DNA of 64,000 nt from Thermasporomyces composti (GCF_003386795.1 NZ_QTUC01000001.1:1-64000); one strand, 5' to 3'. Shown: positions 35,251-43,846, counted from the stretch's first letter. Numbers and translations: made by a program. The notes: a model not told the origin generated them from the letters alone.

Positions 35251-36819
35251 TCAGTAGAAGTGGCGCAACCGTGGCCAGAGTGTCGACCACGGTTCGACCG
35301 TCCCCGAGCACAGCGCGACCACACTGCCCTGCTCCTCGTTGTCGACCCCCACACCGTTGTCGACTCGGGCGACCTCCCGGCAGCCGGTGAAGAACCGCTC
35401 CGCGCCTCGGCCGCCCGCTTGCCGCACCAGGAGCACCGGTCCGTCGGCGGAGTCCGGCGGTGGCCCCCAGTCGGCGTAGCTCATGTGACCGGAGTACGCC
35501 GCCGGCAGGCCATGGTCGGGGCCGTAATGGTCGATGGCGCCCGCCTGTCCGTAGTTCTGGGTGAACACCACCGCTCGCCGTCGGTCCTGCGCGGGAATCT
35601 CGGCCCATCCACGCGCGACCGCGGCGACGAGTCGTGGCCAGCCGATCTGCTCCCCCTGCTCCTTGTTGATGGGGTTGACCACGGAGACATCGGCAGGCGG
35701 AAGCACCGGCAGGGCCACCACGGCCGACGTGACGGCCGCCGCTGCGAGGCCCGCACCGAGCAGGAACGCGCGACGTCCCCGCCGCGTCCAGGCGGCGACG
35801 GTCTCACCACCGGCCGCCATGATGACGATGAGCAGCGGCAGCGCGTAGTAGGGCTTGCCACCAACGAGCAGCACCAGGACGGCGAGTACCGGATACGCCC
35901 ACGCGATCGGCCGGGCCCAGCGCATCGCTGGGTCGCGCCACAGCCGGACGAAGCCGGCGACCCAGACCGGTGCGAGCAGCGGCGAAAGCTGCAGGATCTG
36001 CATGGGGACGAACAGGAGGCGGTTCTCCGCGCCGTCGTCGGAGCTGATCCCGCCTGCGACACGGAGCTGGGGCCAGTCGTGGGTGGCCTGCCACCACAGG
36101 GTCGGTCCAGCCACCGCCACGCCCACGACGACACCAACGGCCAGCCAGCCACTGCGCAGCACCCGTCGCTGCTCCGTCACCAGCAGCGCCACGAGCACCG
36201 CCACGAGCAACAGAGCGACGAGGAACTTGTTGAGGAGGCTGACTCCCACGGCGACGCCGATCGGCACCCACCAGCGGCCATCACCGGTGCGCAGGAGGCG
36301 GAGCAGGAGCCAGCAGATCGTCACCCAGGCCAGCAGGTCGAAGGTCGCGGTGGACACCATGTGCCCCAGGCCGAGGACGAACCCCGCTACCGCCGTGCAC
36401 CAGGCGGCGATCGCCTGCCCCCAGCGGCCGGCGCCGAGCTCGCGCGCCACCAGCACGACGACGACCACCGTGACGACGGAGGCGAGTGTCGCCACCACCC
36501 GCAGGCCGGCCGGCGTGTCGCCGAACAGAGCCGCCGCAACCCCGGTGAGGAACGGCGTCAGCGGTGGTTGGTCCACGTACCCCCACGCCAGGTGGCGGCT
36601 CGCGGCCAGGAAGTAGAGCTCGTCGCGGTGGAACCCGTAGCGACCGGAGACCGCGGTCAGGACACCCGCGAGGACGACCGCCACCAGCGCGACCGGTCCC
36701 GTCGCGAAGGGTGCCAGCCTGTTCGCCTGTCCCTCGGCGTTTCGTGACCGACTCTCCGGCACACGCGTGCCAGACGCAAGCGGGCCTTCGAAAGCAGCGT
36801 CCGCGCTGGCACGGTCCAT
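35251..36819 (-). CDS. GT39-family integral membrane glycosyltransferase
   Basis: Polytopic protein of 522 aa resembling ArnT/PMT-type transferases that use polyprenol-phosphate sugars. The catalytic first loop reads RYGFHRDELYFLAASRHLAWGYVDQPPLTP with the expected acidic residue in DELYF. About eleven hydrophobic helices follow (to residue about 380), then an extracytoplasmic domain of some 130 residues. Acceptor unknown. ATG 36819 is preferred because AGAGGA lies 6 bases upstream; ATG 36837 is possible. A TATAGT hexamer (complement of 36858-36863) may be its -10. Confidence 0.85.
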   Translation of the reverse strand: MDRASADAAFEGPLASGTRVPESRSRNAEGQANRLAPFATGPVALVAVVLAGVLTAVSGRYGFHRDELYFLAASRHLAWGYVDQPPLTPFLTGVAAALFGDTPAGLRVVATLASVVTVVVVVLVARELGAGRWGQAIAAWCTAVAGFVLGLGHMVSTATFDLLAWVTICWLLLRLLRTGDGRWWVPIGVAVGVSLLNKFLVALLLVAVLVALLVTEQRRVLRSGWLAVGVVVGVAVAGPTLWWQATHDWPQLRVAGGISSDDGAENRLLFVPMQILQLSPLLAPVWVAGFVRLWRDPAMRWARPIAWAYPVLAVLVLLVGGKPYYALPLLIVIMAAGGETVAAWTRRGRRAFLLGAGLAAAAVTSAVVALPVLPPADVSVVNPINKEQGEQIGWPRLVAAVARGWAEIPAQDRRRAVVFTQNYGQAGAIDHYGPDHGLPAAYSGHMSYADWGPPPDSADGPVLLVRQAGGRGAERFFTGCREVARVDNGVGVDNEEQGSVVALCSGTVEPWSTLWPRLRHFY

Positions 36820-36937
36820 GGGACGTCCTCTGGCCATCGGTGGGACGAGTCGCCTGACTATACAGAGGTTCGAGGAGAGGGACATCCCTTTTCGGATCGC
36901 CGCGCCACCGCCCCTCGGTGTCCGCTTACCATGTGCT

Positions 36938-37510
36938 GTGCCTTCTCCGACGCTCATCGTGGTCAGCGGCCCGCCCGGGGCCGGCAAGACCGTGCTCGCA
37001 CACGAGCTGGCCCGAGCCATCGGATGTCCAGCGATCTGCCGGGACGAGATCAAGGAAGGCATGGTTCACGCCCACCCCGGATTCGTCCCAGGCCCAGGCG
37101 ATGAGCTCACCAAGCGGACCACGGCCACGTTCTTCGACGTGCTCGAGCTGCTGCTCCGCGCGGGGACGACGGTGGTCGCGGAGGCCGCGTTCCAGGACAA
37201 GGTGTGGCGGCCGCGCCTGGAGCCGCTGGCCGACCTGGCCGACATCCGCATCGTCCACTGCGTCGTCGACGCGTCCGTGGCCTACGCCCGACGCGTCCGC
37301 CGCCTCGAGGAGGATCCGCGCCGGGCCGCGCACGCCGACCACGACTCCCTGCGTGGTGGCTTCGAGCAGGTCAAGGCGAGCCACGAGGCGTTCGTCCCGG
37401 TGTCGCTGCCCGTCCCGTCGATCACCGTCAACACGACGGACGGGTACGACCCGGAGCTGGCCGAGATCGTCGAGTTCGTGACCTCCCCCCGCCCAGCGGC
37501 GTCACGCTGA
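36938..37510 (+). CDS. P-loop kinase-like ATP-binding protein (AAA_33)
   Basis: Small P-loop protein of 190 aa. Walker A is SGPPGAGKTVLA near residues 10-18; a CRDEIKEGMV segment and a lid-like Arg cluster (VRRLEEDPRRAAHADHD) are typical of small-molecule kinases or zeta-toxin-like proteins. The substrate cannot be told. GTG 36938 starts directly on the predicted first strand; TACCAT ends 5 bases before it, so the mRNA may be leaderless. Divergent from the GT39 gene and convergent with the flavoprotein gene. Confidence 0.8.
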   Translation: MPSPTLIVVSGPPGAGKTVLAHELARAIGCPAICRDEIKEGMVHAHPGFVPGPGDELTKRTTATFFDVLELLLRAGTTVVAEAAFQDKVWRPRLEPLADLADIRIVHCVVDASVAYARRVRRLEEDPRRAAHADHDSLRGGFEQVKASHEAFVPVSLPVPSITVNTTDGYDPELAEIVEFVTSPRPAASR

Positions 37511-37583
37511 CTCGAGGCCGGCGTCGTCGGACTCGCTCTCGGTCGGACGAACGCCGGTCGGCGGGGACCGACGTCCGCCCGCG

Positions 37584-38693
37584 CTACCAGCCCGCCGGCA
37601 GGGTCGGGCGCCGCTCGACGAGGATGATGCCGCGCACGATCGCCTCCTTGTAGAGGGCGGCGAGTCGACCGGTGAGCACGAGCTCCCGCGGGCTGTCGTC
37701 AGGGCGGACGAACTGGATGAGCCCGTCGCGTCGCCCGAGGCTGATGCACTGGAACGCGTAACGGAAGCGCACCGGGCGTGGTGTCCGGCCGGCGAGCCGG
37801 TCGGCCAACGCACGCATGGCCTGCTGTGCGGTGGGCAGCCCGGTGGCGCAGGCCATGCGGAGCTCCTGACCGTCCGGTCGCCGGATGGCCGCGGCGTCAC
37901 CAACCCCGTAGACGTCGGGGTGCGAGACCGAACGCAACGTCTCGTCAACGACCATCCGACCGTGGTGGTCGACCGCCAGACCCGCGTCACGGGCCAACGT
38001 CGGGACCCGAAAACCAGCGGTCCAGATGACGGTGTCGGCCGGGAGGTGATGATCGTCGGCGAGCACCACACCGTCGGCTCGGACCTCCGTCACGCGTGCG
38101 TTCTCTCGCACGTCGACCCCGAGGCGAGACAGCGCCCGCCGCAGGTGCCGCTGGCCACGCTGAGACAGCGTCTCGCCGAGGACGCCGTTCGTCACCAACC
38201 GCACCTTGAGGTCGGGCCGTGACTCGGCCAGCTCCGCCGCGGTCTCGATCCCGGTCAGACCACCGCCGACGACGGTGACGCTCTGGGCGTCGACGAGGTG
38301 GTCACGGAGCCGGACCGCCTGGTCGTACGTGGCGACGGAGTAGGCATGCTCCGCTGCACCCGGCACGCTGTCGAGGTCGGCCAGGCTGCCCGCGGCGTAG
38401 ACGAGGATGTCGTAGCTCACCGGCTCCTTCTCCAGCGCCAGGTGGAGCTTCTTGGCCTCAGGGTCGATGGCTTTCACCTGGTCGACGACGAGCTCCACCC
38501 CGCTGCCGTCGAGCAGATCGCGAAGCGGCAGGTCACGCAGCTGTTGGCCGGCGACGAGCTGGTGCAGACGGACGCGCTCCACGAACCGGTCGTTGTCGTT
38601 GATGAGGGTCACGGTGGCGTCGGTCCACTTCGCCGCGAGCTTGGCGGCGACAACCCCGGAGTAGCCACCGCCCACGACCATCAGACGTGTCAT
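37584..38693 (-). CDS. NAD(P)/FAD-dependent oxidoreductase, type II NADH dehydrogenase-like
   Basis: Flavoprotein of 369 aa with two dinucleotide-binding folds: FAD motif MVVGGGYSGVVAAKLAAK at the N terminus and NADH motif VTVVGGGLTGIETAAELAE near residue 140. The GVGDAAAI segment near 280 closes the FAD site. It resembles Ndh-2-type dehydrogenases that pass electrons from NADH to quinone at the membrane without pumping protons. Monocistronic as far as can be seen. An Asp/Glu-poor C terminus with LYKEAIVRGIILVE may associate with the membrane. Confidence 0.86.
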   Translation of the reverse strand: MTRLMVVGGGYSGVVAAKLAAKWTDATVTLINDNDRFVERVRLHQLVAGQQLRDLPLRDLLDGSGVELVVDQVKAIDPEAKKLHLALEKEPVSYDILVYAAGSLADLDSVPGAAEHAYSVATYDQAVRLRDHLVDAQSVTVVGGGLTGIETAAELAESRPDLKVRLVTNGVLGETLSQRGQRHLRRALSRLGVDVRENARVTEVRADGVVLADDHHLPADTVIWTAGFRVPTLARDAGLAVDHHGRMVVDETLRSVSHPDVYGVGDAAAIRRPDGQELRMACATGLPTAQQAMRALADRLAGRTPRPVRFRYAFQCISLGRRDGLIQFVRPDDSPRELVLTGRLAALYKEAIVRGIILVERRPTLPAGW

Positions 38694-39072
38694 CTCTGAC
38701 TCCTCCCGCCTGATCCCAAGCCCGACCGGATGCTAAGTCGTGACCTGGACACCGCGTCATGGCCGAGGTCACAGCGATCTGGAAGGCTCGTGGGGTAGAC
38801 GGTGGACGCGAATGGCCCTGATCCGGCCCTGGCGGTACGGGTCGTCCATGGCGCGCCACCGTCGGTTCACGTCGCCGTACGGCTGGTGCGGAGATGCAGG
38901 TCCAGGTCGCCAGCCCGAGTTGGGTCAGCGACGTCTCGATGGCGCGTCGAGTGTTGTCCTGGGCCCGGCGATCCTGGTGCCCACAGCGTGGTTGGCGACC
39001 GGCGTCCGAGCCCGACGACGCCCACCCGGACCCTCAGGGCAGCCGAAAGACTGGCCGGTGCATCATCACGTC
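38694..39072. other. Gene-free stretch of about 380 bp
   Basis: All three plus frames are partly open but none reads as a protein family, and no strong hairpin or promoter was found. It may hold the promoter and leader of the following nucleotidyltransferase gene. Confidence 0.45.
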
Positions 39073-39942
39073 GTGCTCACCCGGGCGTCGAGAGTCCCGC
39101 ACCCACGTGGCCGTGCCCAGCACTGGCACACCGCCGACGACGATCTTCGAGCCTTCGTCGACAAGACCGTGACAGAGCTGGCGAACGTGCTCGGTGACCG
39201 CCTCACCGCGGTGACGGTGCACGGCTCGCTGGCGGCCGGCTGCTTCTACCGAGCGAAGAGCGACGTGGACCTCCTGGTCGTGGTCGACCGCCGGCTGAGC
39301 GCGCCGGATCGGGACCGGGTGGCTCGTACTCTGGCGGCCGTCTCGGCCGGTCGTCCCATCGTCGGCGACCTCGAGGTGTCCGTCCTGGCCAGCGAGCACG
39401 CTCAGACGTTCCGTCACCCGAGCCGGTTCGAGGTGCACTACTCCTCCATGTGGAGGGACGCGATCGTCGACGGCCGGGTCGATCACACGGTCGACCGCAC
39501 CGACGAGGATCTCGCCGCCCATGTGACGGTGGCGCGGGCACGCGGCGTGCCGCTCTACGGGCCACCACCACGCGAGGTCTTCGGCTGTGTCCCTCTGGAG
39601 GCGTACTGGGAGTCGATCAGGTCCGACGTCGCCTGGGCGCTGGACGGCGACCACCTGCTCGAGTCCCCGTTCTACGGCGTGCTCAACGCGTGCCGCATGC
39701 TTCTGACCCTCGATGTGGGCGTGGAGCGGGCGTCCGCGGCCGCGTACAGCAAGGAGGAAGGCGGCACGTGGGCGCTGACGCACGTGCCGCCGGAGCACCG
39801 TCCGCTCATCGAGCAGGCCCTGGCCTGTTACCGCTCCGACCGTGCCGTGACACCGGACGAACGTCGCACCGACGGGCACGCCTGGGACGCCGACGCGCTC
39901 CGGGCGTTCCGTGACTACGTGCGGTGCCGACTTTCCGTTTGA
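39073..39942 (+). CDS. Nucleotidyltransferase, AadA-like with DUF4111
   Basis: Protein of about 289 aa with the polymerase-beta-like motif VHGSLAAGCFYRAKSDVDLLVVV (Gly-Ser and the two metal Asp residues) followed by a helical DUF4111 domain containing YWESIRSDVAWAL and LNACRMLLTL. This is the layout of AadA streptomycin/spectinomycin adenylyltransferases, but resistance cannot be inferred from sequence. The start is uncertain: GTG 39073 and GTG 39058 are both possible and neither has a clear Shine-Dalgarno. Confidence 0.78.
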   Translation: MLTRASRVPHPRGRAQHWHTADDDLRAFVDKTVTELANVLGDRLTAVTVHGSLAAGCFYRAKSDVDLLVVVDRRLSAPDRDRVARTLAAVSAGRPIVGDLEVSVLASEHAQTFRHPSRFEVHYSSMWRDAIVDGRVDHTVDRTDEDLAAHVTVARARGVPLYGPPPREVFGCVPLEAYWESIRSDVAWALDGDHLLESPFYGVLNACRMLLTLDVGVERASAAAYSKEEGGTWALTHVPPEHRPLIEQALACYRSDRAVTPDERRTDGHAWDADALRAFRDYVRCRLSV

Positions 39943-40149
39943 GGCCGAGGCCTCGAGGCACACGGTCGCGACGAGTGCGCCCCATCCCCGGCCTGGACTC
40001 CGAACGGTCAGATCGACCGGCTGCCGTCTGTCACGCGGACTGCGACCAAGTCGTCACCAAGACGGGTAACAACGTCCGTGACTGCTCGACAGTCATCCAT
40101 GCGAGGGCTCCCGCACGGCAGCCCGCACCGGGGACTCAAGGGGGTGTTG

Positions 40150-41334
40150 ATGACCTGTCCGAGAACTCACCGACGGAGACGGGATCGTGTCGCCCTTCCG
40201 AGAGCTGGGGCCGTGGCTCTCGGCGTGGCGACGGCGGCTCTGGTCTTCTCAGGTTCCGCCGCGCTGGCGACCACACTCCAGCCGGGCGCCGAAGGCACCC
40301 GAGCTGTCCACGCCGGTGACGGATCAGCCCAGTCGGAGGACGTCGGCCTGCCCAAGCAGTACCGCACCGTCGACATCCTGCGGCTCCGCCAGGGCGAGGC
40401 GCCAGCCATTCCGTGGGCCGACGGCGCGGTCCTCCAGGACGGCGACGCCCGCGTCCAGCTCGGCTCCGCACCCGACTCGTTCGTCGAGCTGACCGGCGGT
40501 TACGCGGTCCGCAGCCGGCTCGACGAGTCAGCCGACACCTGGCGGCTCGACTTCGTACGCCGGAACGGCTCGGTCGAGGAGCTCGGCCGCGGCCCGGTGT
40601 CAGCTCCGGCGGCCAGCCGTGACAAAGAGCGCTTCGTGTGGACCACCTCCAAGACGGGCCCGGACGGGTCGCACGTCGTCTCTCTCTACAGCGGTCTCGG
40701 CGACGGGTCCGTCGACAACCCCGGAACCTTCAGTCTCGTCTCCGACTCGGACTACACGCCGATGGGCTACGTCAACGAGGACTTCGGCTTCCTCCTGAAC
40801 CCCGAGGGAGGGACTGGTCGAGTCGAGGCTTGGCAGCCGACGACTGATGACGGGTCGACCCTGTTCCAGGAGCTTCAGGTCACGGCGGTCTCGGAAGAGG
40901 ACGCCAACCACGCGGCGTGGGCGTCTTTCGTCCGCCAGTACGACGGGGAGGGGCGTCCCTGCACCACGACGGTGGCCTTCACGGGTCTTCTCGAGTACGA
41001 GGACCAGTGGTCGAGCTGTGAGCTGTATCCGATCAGCTTCTCCCCGGACGGGCGCTACGCCGTCGCCGTCGACTCCCGCACCGACGGACTCGGCCCGGGC
41101 GAGCTCATCATCGTCGACACTGCCACCGGCAGACGCCGCATGGTCCTCGACGTCGAGGTGACCCAGCAGGTCGCCTGGGAGCCCAACGGTCGCCTGCTCT
41201 TCGACGCGTGGCACGGCACCAAGGTGGCCCTCGTCCGCTGCACGGTCGCCGGCGCCTGCGAGCGGGCCACCTCCGTCCGGACCCACGACCTCGGCCACGA
41301 CCCGCGGTCACCCTTCACCCTCCCCCGGCAGTGA
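40150..41334 (+). CDS. Secreted protein, beta-propeller-like, unknown function
   Basis: Protein of 394 aa with an Arg-rich N terminus and a hydrophobic signal segment (AVALGVATAALVFSGSAALA, residues about 20-40). The mature part is a series of short beta-rich repeats with WD40/TolB-like units such as PISFSPDGRYAVAVDSR and GELIIVDTATGRRRMVLDV. No catalytic motif is seen. Start ATG 40150 follows AAGGGGG by 5 bases. The gene is followed at once by a 16-bp palindrome and a 13-bp hairpin. Confidence 0.75.
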   Translation: MTCPRTHRRRRDRVALPRAGAVALGVATAALVFSGSAALATTLQPGAEGTRAVHAGDGSAQSEDVGLPKQYRTVDILRLRQGEAPAIPWADGAVLQDGDARVQLGSAPDSFVELTGGYAVRSRLDESADTWRLDFVRRNGSVEELGRGPVSAPAASRDKERFVWTTSKTGPDGSHVVSLYSGLGDGSVDNPGTFSLVSDSDYTPMGYVNEDFGFLLNPEGGTGRVEAWQPTTDDGSTLFQELQVTAVSEEDANHAAWASFVRQYDGEGRPCTTTVAFTGLLEYEDQWSSCELYPISFSPDGRYAVAVDSRTDGLGPGELIIVDTATGRRRMVLDVEVTQQVAWEPNGRLLFDAWHGTKVALVRCTVAGACERATSVRTHDLGHDPRSPFTLPRQ

Positions 41335-41339
41335 CCATG

Positions 41340-41355
41340 GGCGTCACGTGACGCC
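41340..41355. promoter_or_regulatory. 16-bp perfect palindrome GGCGTCACGTGACGCC
   Basis: Perfect two-fold symmetry with a CACGTG core, starting 6 bases after the stop of the secreted protein gene. It could be a hairpin without a loop, a transcription-factor site, or part of a double terminator with the next hairpin. Confidence 0.5.
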
Positions 41356-41365
41356 AGCACGTGGA

Positions 41366-41406
41366 CGTTGCCTGAAGGTGCCCGCCAGGGACGCCTTCAG
41401 GCAACG
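41366..41406. terminator. 13-bp stem-loop between convergent genes
   Basis: Perfect arms CGTTGCCTGAAGG and CCTTCAGGCAACG with a 15-base loop, between the secreted protein gene and the convergent coiled-coil gene. Strong bidirectional terminator candidate. Confidence 0.75.
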
Positions 41407-41511
41407 CCACACCCGCGAAGCGCCCACCACGGGGAGCAGCTCCGTCGCTGGACGCCTGGTGAGGGGCTGGTCAGTCATCGCTGTCGACACGAGGCGGACG
41501 GTCGTCACGTC

Positions 41512-42693
41512 TCAGCGACGCTCGGCGGTTCCTCCTCCCGGCGCACTCTCCCCCGATGCACCGTCCCCCGGGGTGTGCCGGTTGGCGAGGAGCCGGTCGA
41601 AGCGCGCGTGCGCGGCGGCAAGCTCCTGGCGGAGCGCGGCGAGCTCCCGCTCCAGCGCCTCGACCCGCGCCTCGGCGACCTGTCGAGCGGTGTGCTCCTC
41701 GGTCACACGTTCTTGGGCCTTGGCGACCTGCTCCTGGACGCGAGCCAGCTCAGCCCGCACCGCGGTGAGCTCGCCTTGGACGCTGTGCAGGTGGTCGCGG
41801 ACCGCGTCTCGGTCGCGTTCGAGCTGGGCTCGTCGAGCCTCACTTGCCTGGAGCTGTCCGGTCAAGGTCGCCTGTGCGGCCTCGGCACGCGCGAGCGCCG
41901 CGTCCCGGTCAGCCACCTCCCGCTGCGCGGCGCGGTAGGCACCCTGGAGCTCGGCGAGCTGGGAGTGCGCGGCCCGCAGCTCGGCAGCCAGCTCATCGCG
42001 GGCGCGCTCGGCAGCGACCTGCGCGGCCTCGGCGGCGCCGCGCGCTCGCTCGTGCTCGGCGACCAGCTCCCAGGAGCGTCGACGAACCTCGTCCGCGGCT
42101 CGCTCCGCTTGGTCGGCCCGTCGTTCCGCCTGCTGCCGGGCCTCCCGGTCCTCACGCGCAGCGGCGAGGGCCTTCGCCCGGGCCTCGTCGGCCTTCTCCG
42201 CCGCCCGCTCCGCTGAGGCGGCCTCCCGACGAGCGGCCGCGGCTTCCTCCTCGGCGGCACGCACACGGCCGAGCGCTCCCTCCTCCGCGTGGGCGAGCCG
42301 CTGCTGGATCTCGTGCAGCGCCTCCACCAAGGTGCGCGCCGTCGGGTCGAAGCGCTCGACGATCCGCCCCACCTCGACGAGGGGGTCGACGATCGCCGCT
42401 GTCTGCGCGGCCCGCCGCGCTCGGGACGCCGCGTCCGCGTGCGCCTTGCAGCAGTACGCCGGCGGTCGGCCGCCCTTGCGTCGCCCGTCCGCGGTGAGGC
42501 CGCGTGGCGGCAGGGGGTTGTCGCATCCCTCGAGGGCACACACGCCTTCCCCGCCCGCGGTCTGCGCGACTCCCCCGTTCGTCTCGTCGTCGCTCCTGTC
42601 GTTCGCCGCCTCGTCGCCGGCGTCCGGGCCGCTCCTCTCCACGTCCTCCGCCGGTCGCTCCGCGACGTTCTCGCTCATCTCACGCCCTGCCAT
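41512..42693 (-). CDS. Zinc-finger plus long coiled-coil protein, KfrA-like
   Basis: Protein of 393 aa. After an acidic disordered N terminus comes a small putative zinc-binding module with Cys52, Cys57, Cys81, Cys82 and His85 (CALEGC, GRPPAYCCKAHADAASRARR), of the kind that binds DNA. Residues about 100-370 are an almost unbroken Ala/Glu/Arg coiled coil, and the C terminus is disordered. Plasmid KfrA and other segregation or nucoid proteins share this head-plus-coil layout, but no homology to a named family is claimed. It is preceded by an AT-rich patch full of inverted repeats that could be its binding site. Confidence 0.75.
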   Translation of the reverse strand: MAGREMSENVAERPAEDVERSGPDAGDEAANDRSDDETNGGVAQTAGGEGVCALEGCDNPLPPRGLTADGRRKGGRPPAYCCKAHADAASRARRAAQTAAIVDPLVEVGRIVERFDPTARTLVEALHEIQQRLAHAEEGALGRVRAAEEEAAAARREAASAERAAEKADEARAKALAAAREDREARQQAERRADQAERAADEVRRRSWELVAEHERARGAAEAAQVAAERARDELAAELRAAHSQLAELQGAYRAAQREVADRDAALARAEAAQATLTGQLQASEARRAQLERDRDAVRDHLHSVQGELTAVRAELARVQEQVAKAQERVTEEHTARQVAEARVEALERELAALRQELAAAHARFDRLLANRHTPGDGASGESAPGGGTAERR

Positions 42694-42712
42694 CCCACCT
42701 GACTCTGGATTT

Positions 42713-42809
42713 GTTTTCGCTTCATCGTTACGCGAAAACCATTACTCGCAACGTGATACGCTTAATCTAGCACAAGCGACTACCCGTGATAATCACAGTT
42801 ATGACGGTG
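42713..42809. promoter_or_regulatory. AT-rich palindromic patch upstream of the coiled-coil gene
   Basis: In 42711-42800 only 39 of 90 bases are G or C by hand count, against about 70 percent nearby. It holds GTTTTCGC / GCGAAAAC (42713-42720 and 42732-42739, 11-base spacer), the odd palindrome GTGATAATCAC (42786-42796) and an imperfect repeat ACCCGTGATAA-N6-TTATGACGGTG (42782-42809). TAATCT at 42763-42768 is a possible plus-strand -10. Candidate operator or centromere-like site for the adjacent zinc-finger coiled-coil protein. Confidence 0.5.
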
Positions 42810-42922
42810 TAGGTGATCGACGGAGACGTGAGCGGCCGCGGCGTACCGGTGTGCGGCGACGGCGAGGCGCGGGACGGGCGACGGTCCGGGCGCGGAGCCG
42901 GCGCCCCCTGAGACGGCTTGGC

Positions 42923-42960
42923 GCGCGGTCGTGGCCGCGGCATGGTGGCCACGACCGCGC
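42923..42960. terminator. 14-bp-stem hairpin downstream of the nitroreductase
   Basis: Perfect arms GCGCGGTCGTGGCC and GGCCACGACCGCGC with a 10-base loop. It lies about 170 bases after the nitroreductase stop on the minus strand and insulates the coiled-coil gene. Confidence 0.75.
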
Positions 42961-43064
42961 GACCTGAAGGTGAGGCGGTCAGCGACCCATCACGACGGTC
43001 GGTGAGCCGTCACCAGACCCGCCTGATTCGTCACATGGCGCGCTCGTGTGGCCGGCGCTCCCTA

Positions 43065-43092
43065 CCGAGACGTGAGCACCGAGACGTGAGCG
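43065..43092. repeat. Tandem 14-bp repeat ACCGAGACGTGAGC
   Basis: Two perfect, directly adjacent copies (43065-43078 and 43079-43092). A further near copy, CGGAGACGTGAGC, lies about 250 bp to the left near 42820. Confidence 0.7.
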
Positions 43093-43131
43093 GTGTCGAG
43101 ACGTCCACGCGTTGAGCGTTCCGCTGACTGG

Positions 43132-43779
43132 TCACCAGCGGTTCCAGTGCAGAACCTGGTCGCGAGGGATTCGTCGGGCCGGGCGGAAGTCCGTACCCAC
43201 GGTGTACGCGAGAGGGATGAACGCGGCGAGCATGACCTCGTCGTATGGAACGCCGAGGACCTCCGCCAGCTCCCGTTCCACCGGCGCCTGGGCGGTGGTC
43301 CACACGGTGCCGAGTCCCCGAGCTCGGGCGGCGAGCATGAAGCTCCACACGGCGGGCAGGATCGAGCCCCACGTCATGGACTGCTCGTGAACTGAGGCGT
43401 GGTCGGTGCGCCCCTCCACGGCCGGGATGACGAACACGGGCACCCGGTGGATGTTGTCGTAGAGATATCGGAAGCCGTCGGCGATGCGGCGCATCGAGCC
43501 CGGATAGGCGTACATCCGCCGCAGGTCGCGCTCGCTGACCGGTTGACCGCCGCCGAGTGAGACCGCGACGCGGTAGAGGTCGGCGACCGCCTCGCGCTGC
43601 GCGGGATCGGTGACCACGATGAAGTGCCAGCGCTGGCGGTTCCGCCCCGTCGGAGCCTGGGTGGCGAGGTCGATGCATTCCTCGATCAGCTGTCGGGGCA
43701 CAGGCCGGTCCAGGTCGAGGCGTTTGCGTACCGCGCGGGTGGTCGACAGCACCTCGTCGGCGGTCAGGTTCAGGCGCAT
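43132..43779 (-). CDS. Nitroreductase family protein
   Basis: FMN-dependent nitroreductase-fold protein of 215 aa. RAVRKRLDLDRPVPRQLIEECIDLATQAPTGRNRQRWHFIVVTD is the FMN-binding N terminus; LAARARGLGTVWTT and FIPLAYTVG complete the core. It may reduce nitro compounds, quinones or flavins. ATG 43779 has GAAAGG 8 bases upstream; 31 further codons open upstream cross the operator region and are not used. Divergent from a MarR gene, a standard pairing for xenobiotic or redox control. Confidence 0.88.
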   Translation of the reverse strand: MRLNLTADEVLSTTRAVRKRLDLDRPVPRQLIEECIDLATQAPTGRNRQRWHFIVVTDPAQREAVADLYRVAVSLGGGQPVSERDLRRMYAYPGSMRRIADGFRYLYDNIHRVPVFVIPAVEGRTDHASVHEQSMTWGSILPAVWSFMLAARARGLGTVWTTAQAPVERELAEVLGVPYDEVMLAAFIPLAYTVGTDFRPARRIPRDQVLHWNRW

Positions 43780-43825
43780 GCGTGTGCCTTTCGTCGGCCC
43801 GTCAAGCTTGTCCCGGAAATAATCT

Positions 43826-43846
43826 GCTCTCCAATGATTGGCGAGC
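43826..43846. promoter_or_regulatory. MarR-type operator between nitroreductase and marR
   Basis: A 21-base imperfect palindrome: GCTC, T, CCAAT, central G, ATTGG, C, GAGC. Every position pairs except the centre and the T/C pair. It lies 47 bp before the nitroreductase start and 80 bp before the MarR start, so one site could control both. Confidence 0.7.

Larger units (their letters stand above)
42694..43131. other. 438-bp intergenic region with AT-rich island, hairpin and repeats
   Basis: Contains the AT-rich palindromic patch, a 14-bp-stem hairpin and a tandem 14-bp repeat, listed separately. It is the most structured noncoding interval of the window. No gene is seen in it. Confidence 0.6.

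Noticed and set aside
39073-39942. Calling the AadA-like gene an antibiotic-resistance gene
   Set aside because: The fold and motif fit, but many environmental homologues have other substrates and no resistance context is present.
42782-42809. Second dif site
   Set aside because: Only the inner half of each arm matches dif; it is better described as part of a palindromic operator-like patch. Kept only as a weak hypothesis.
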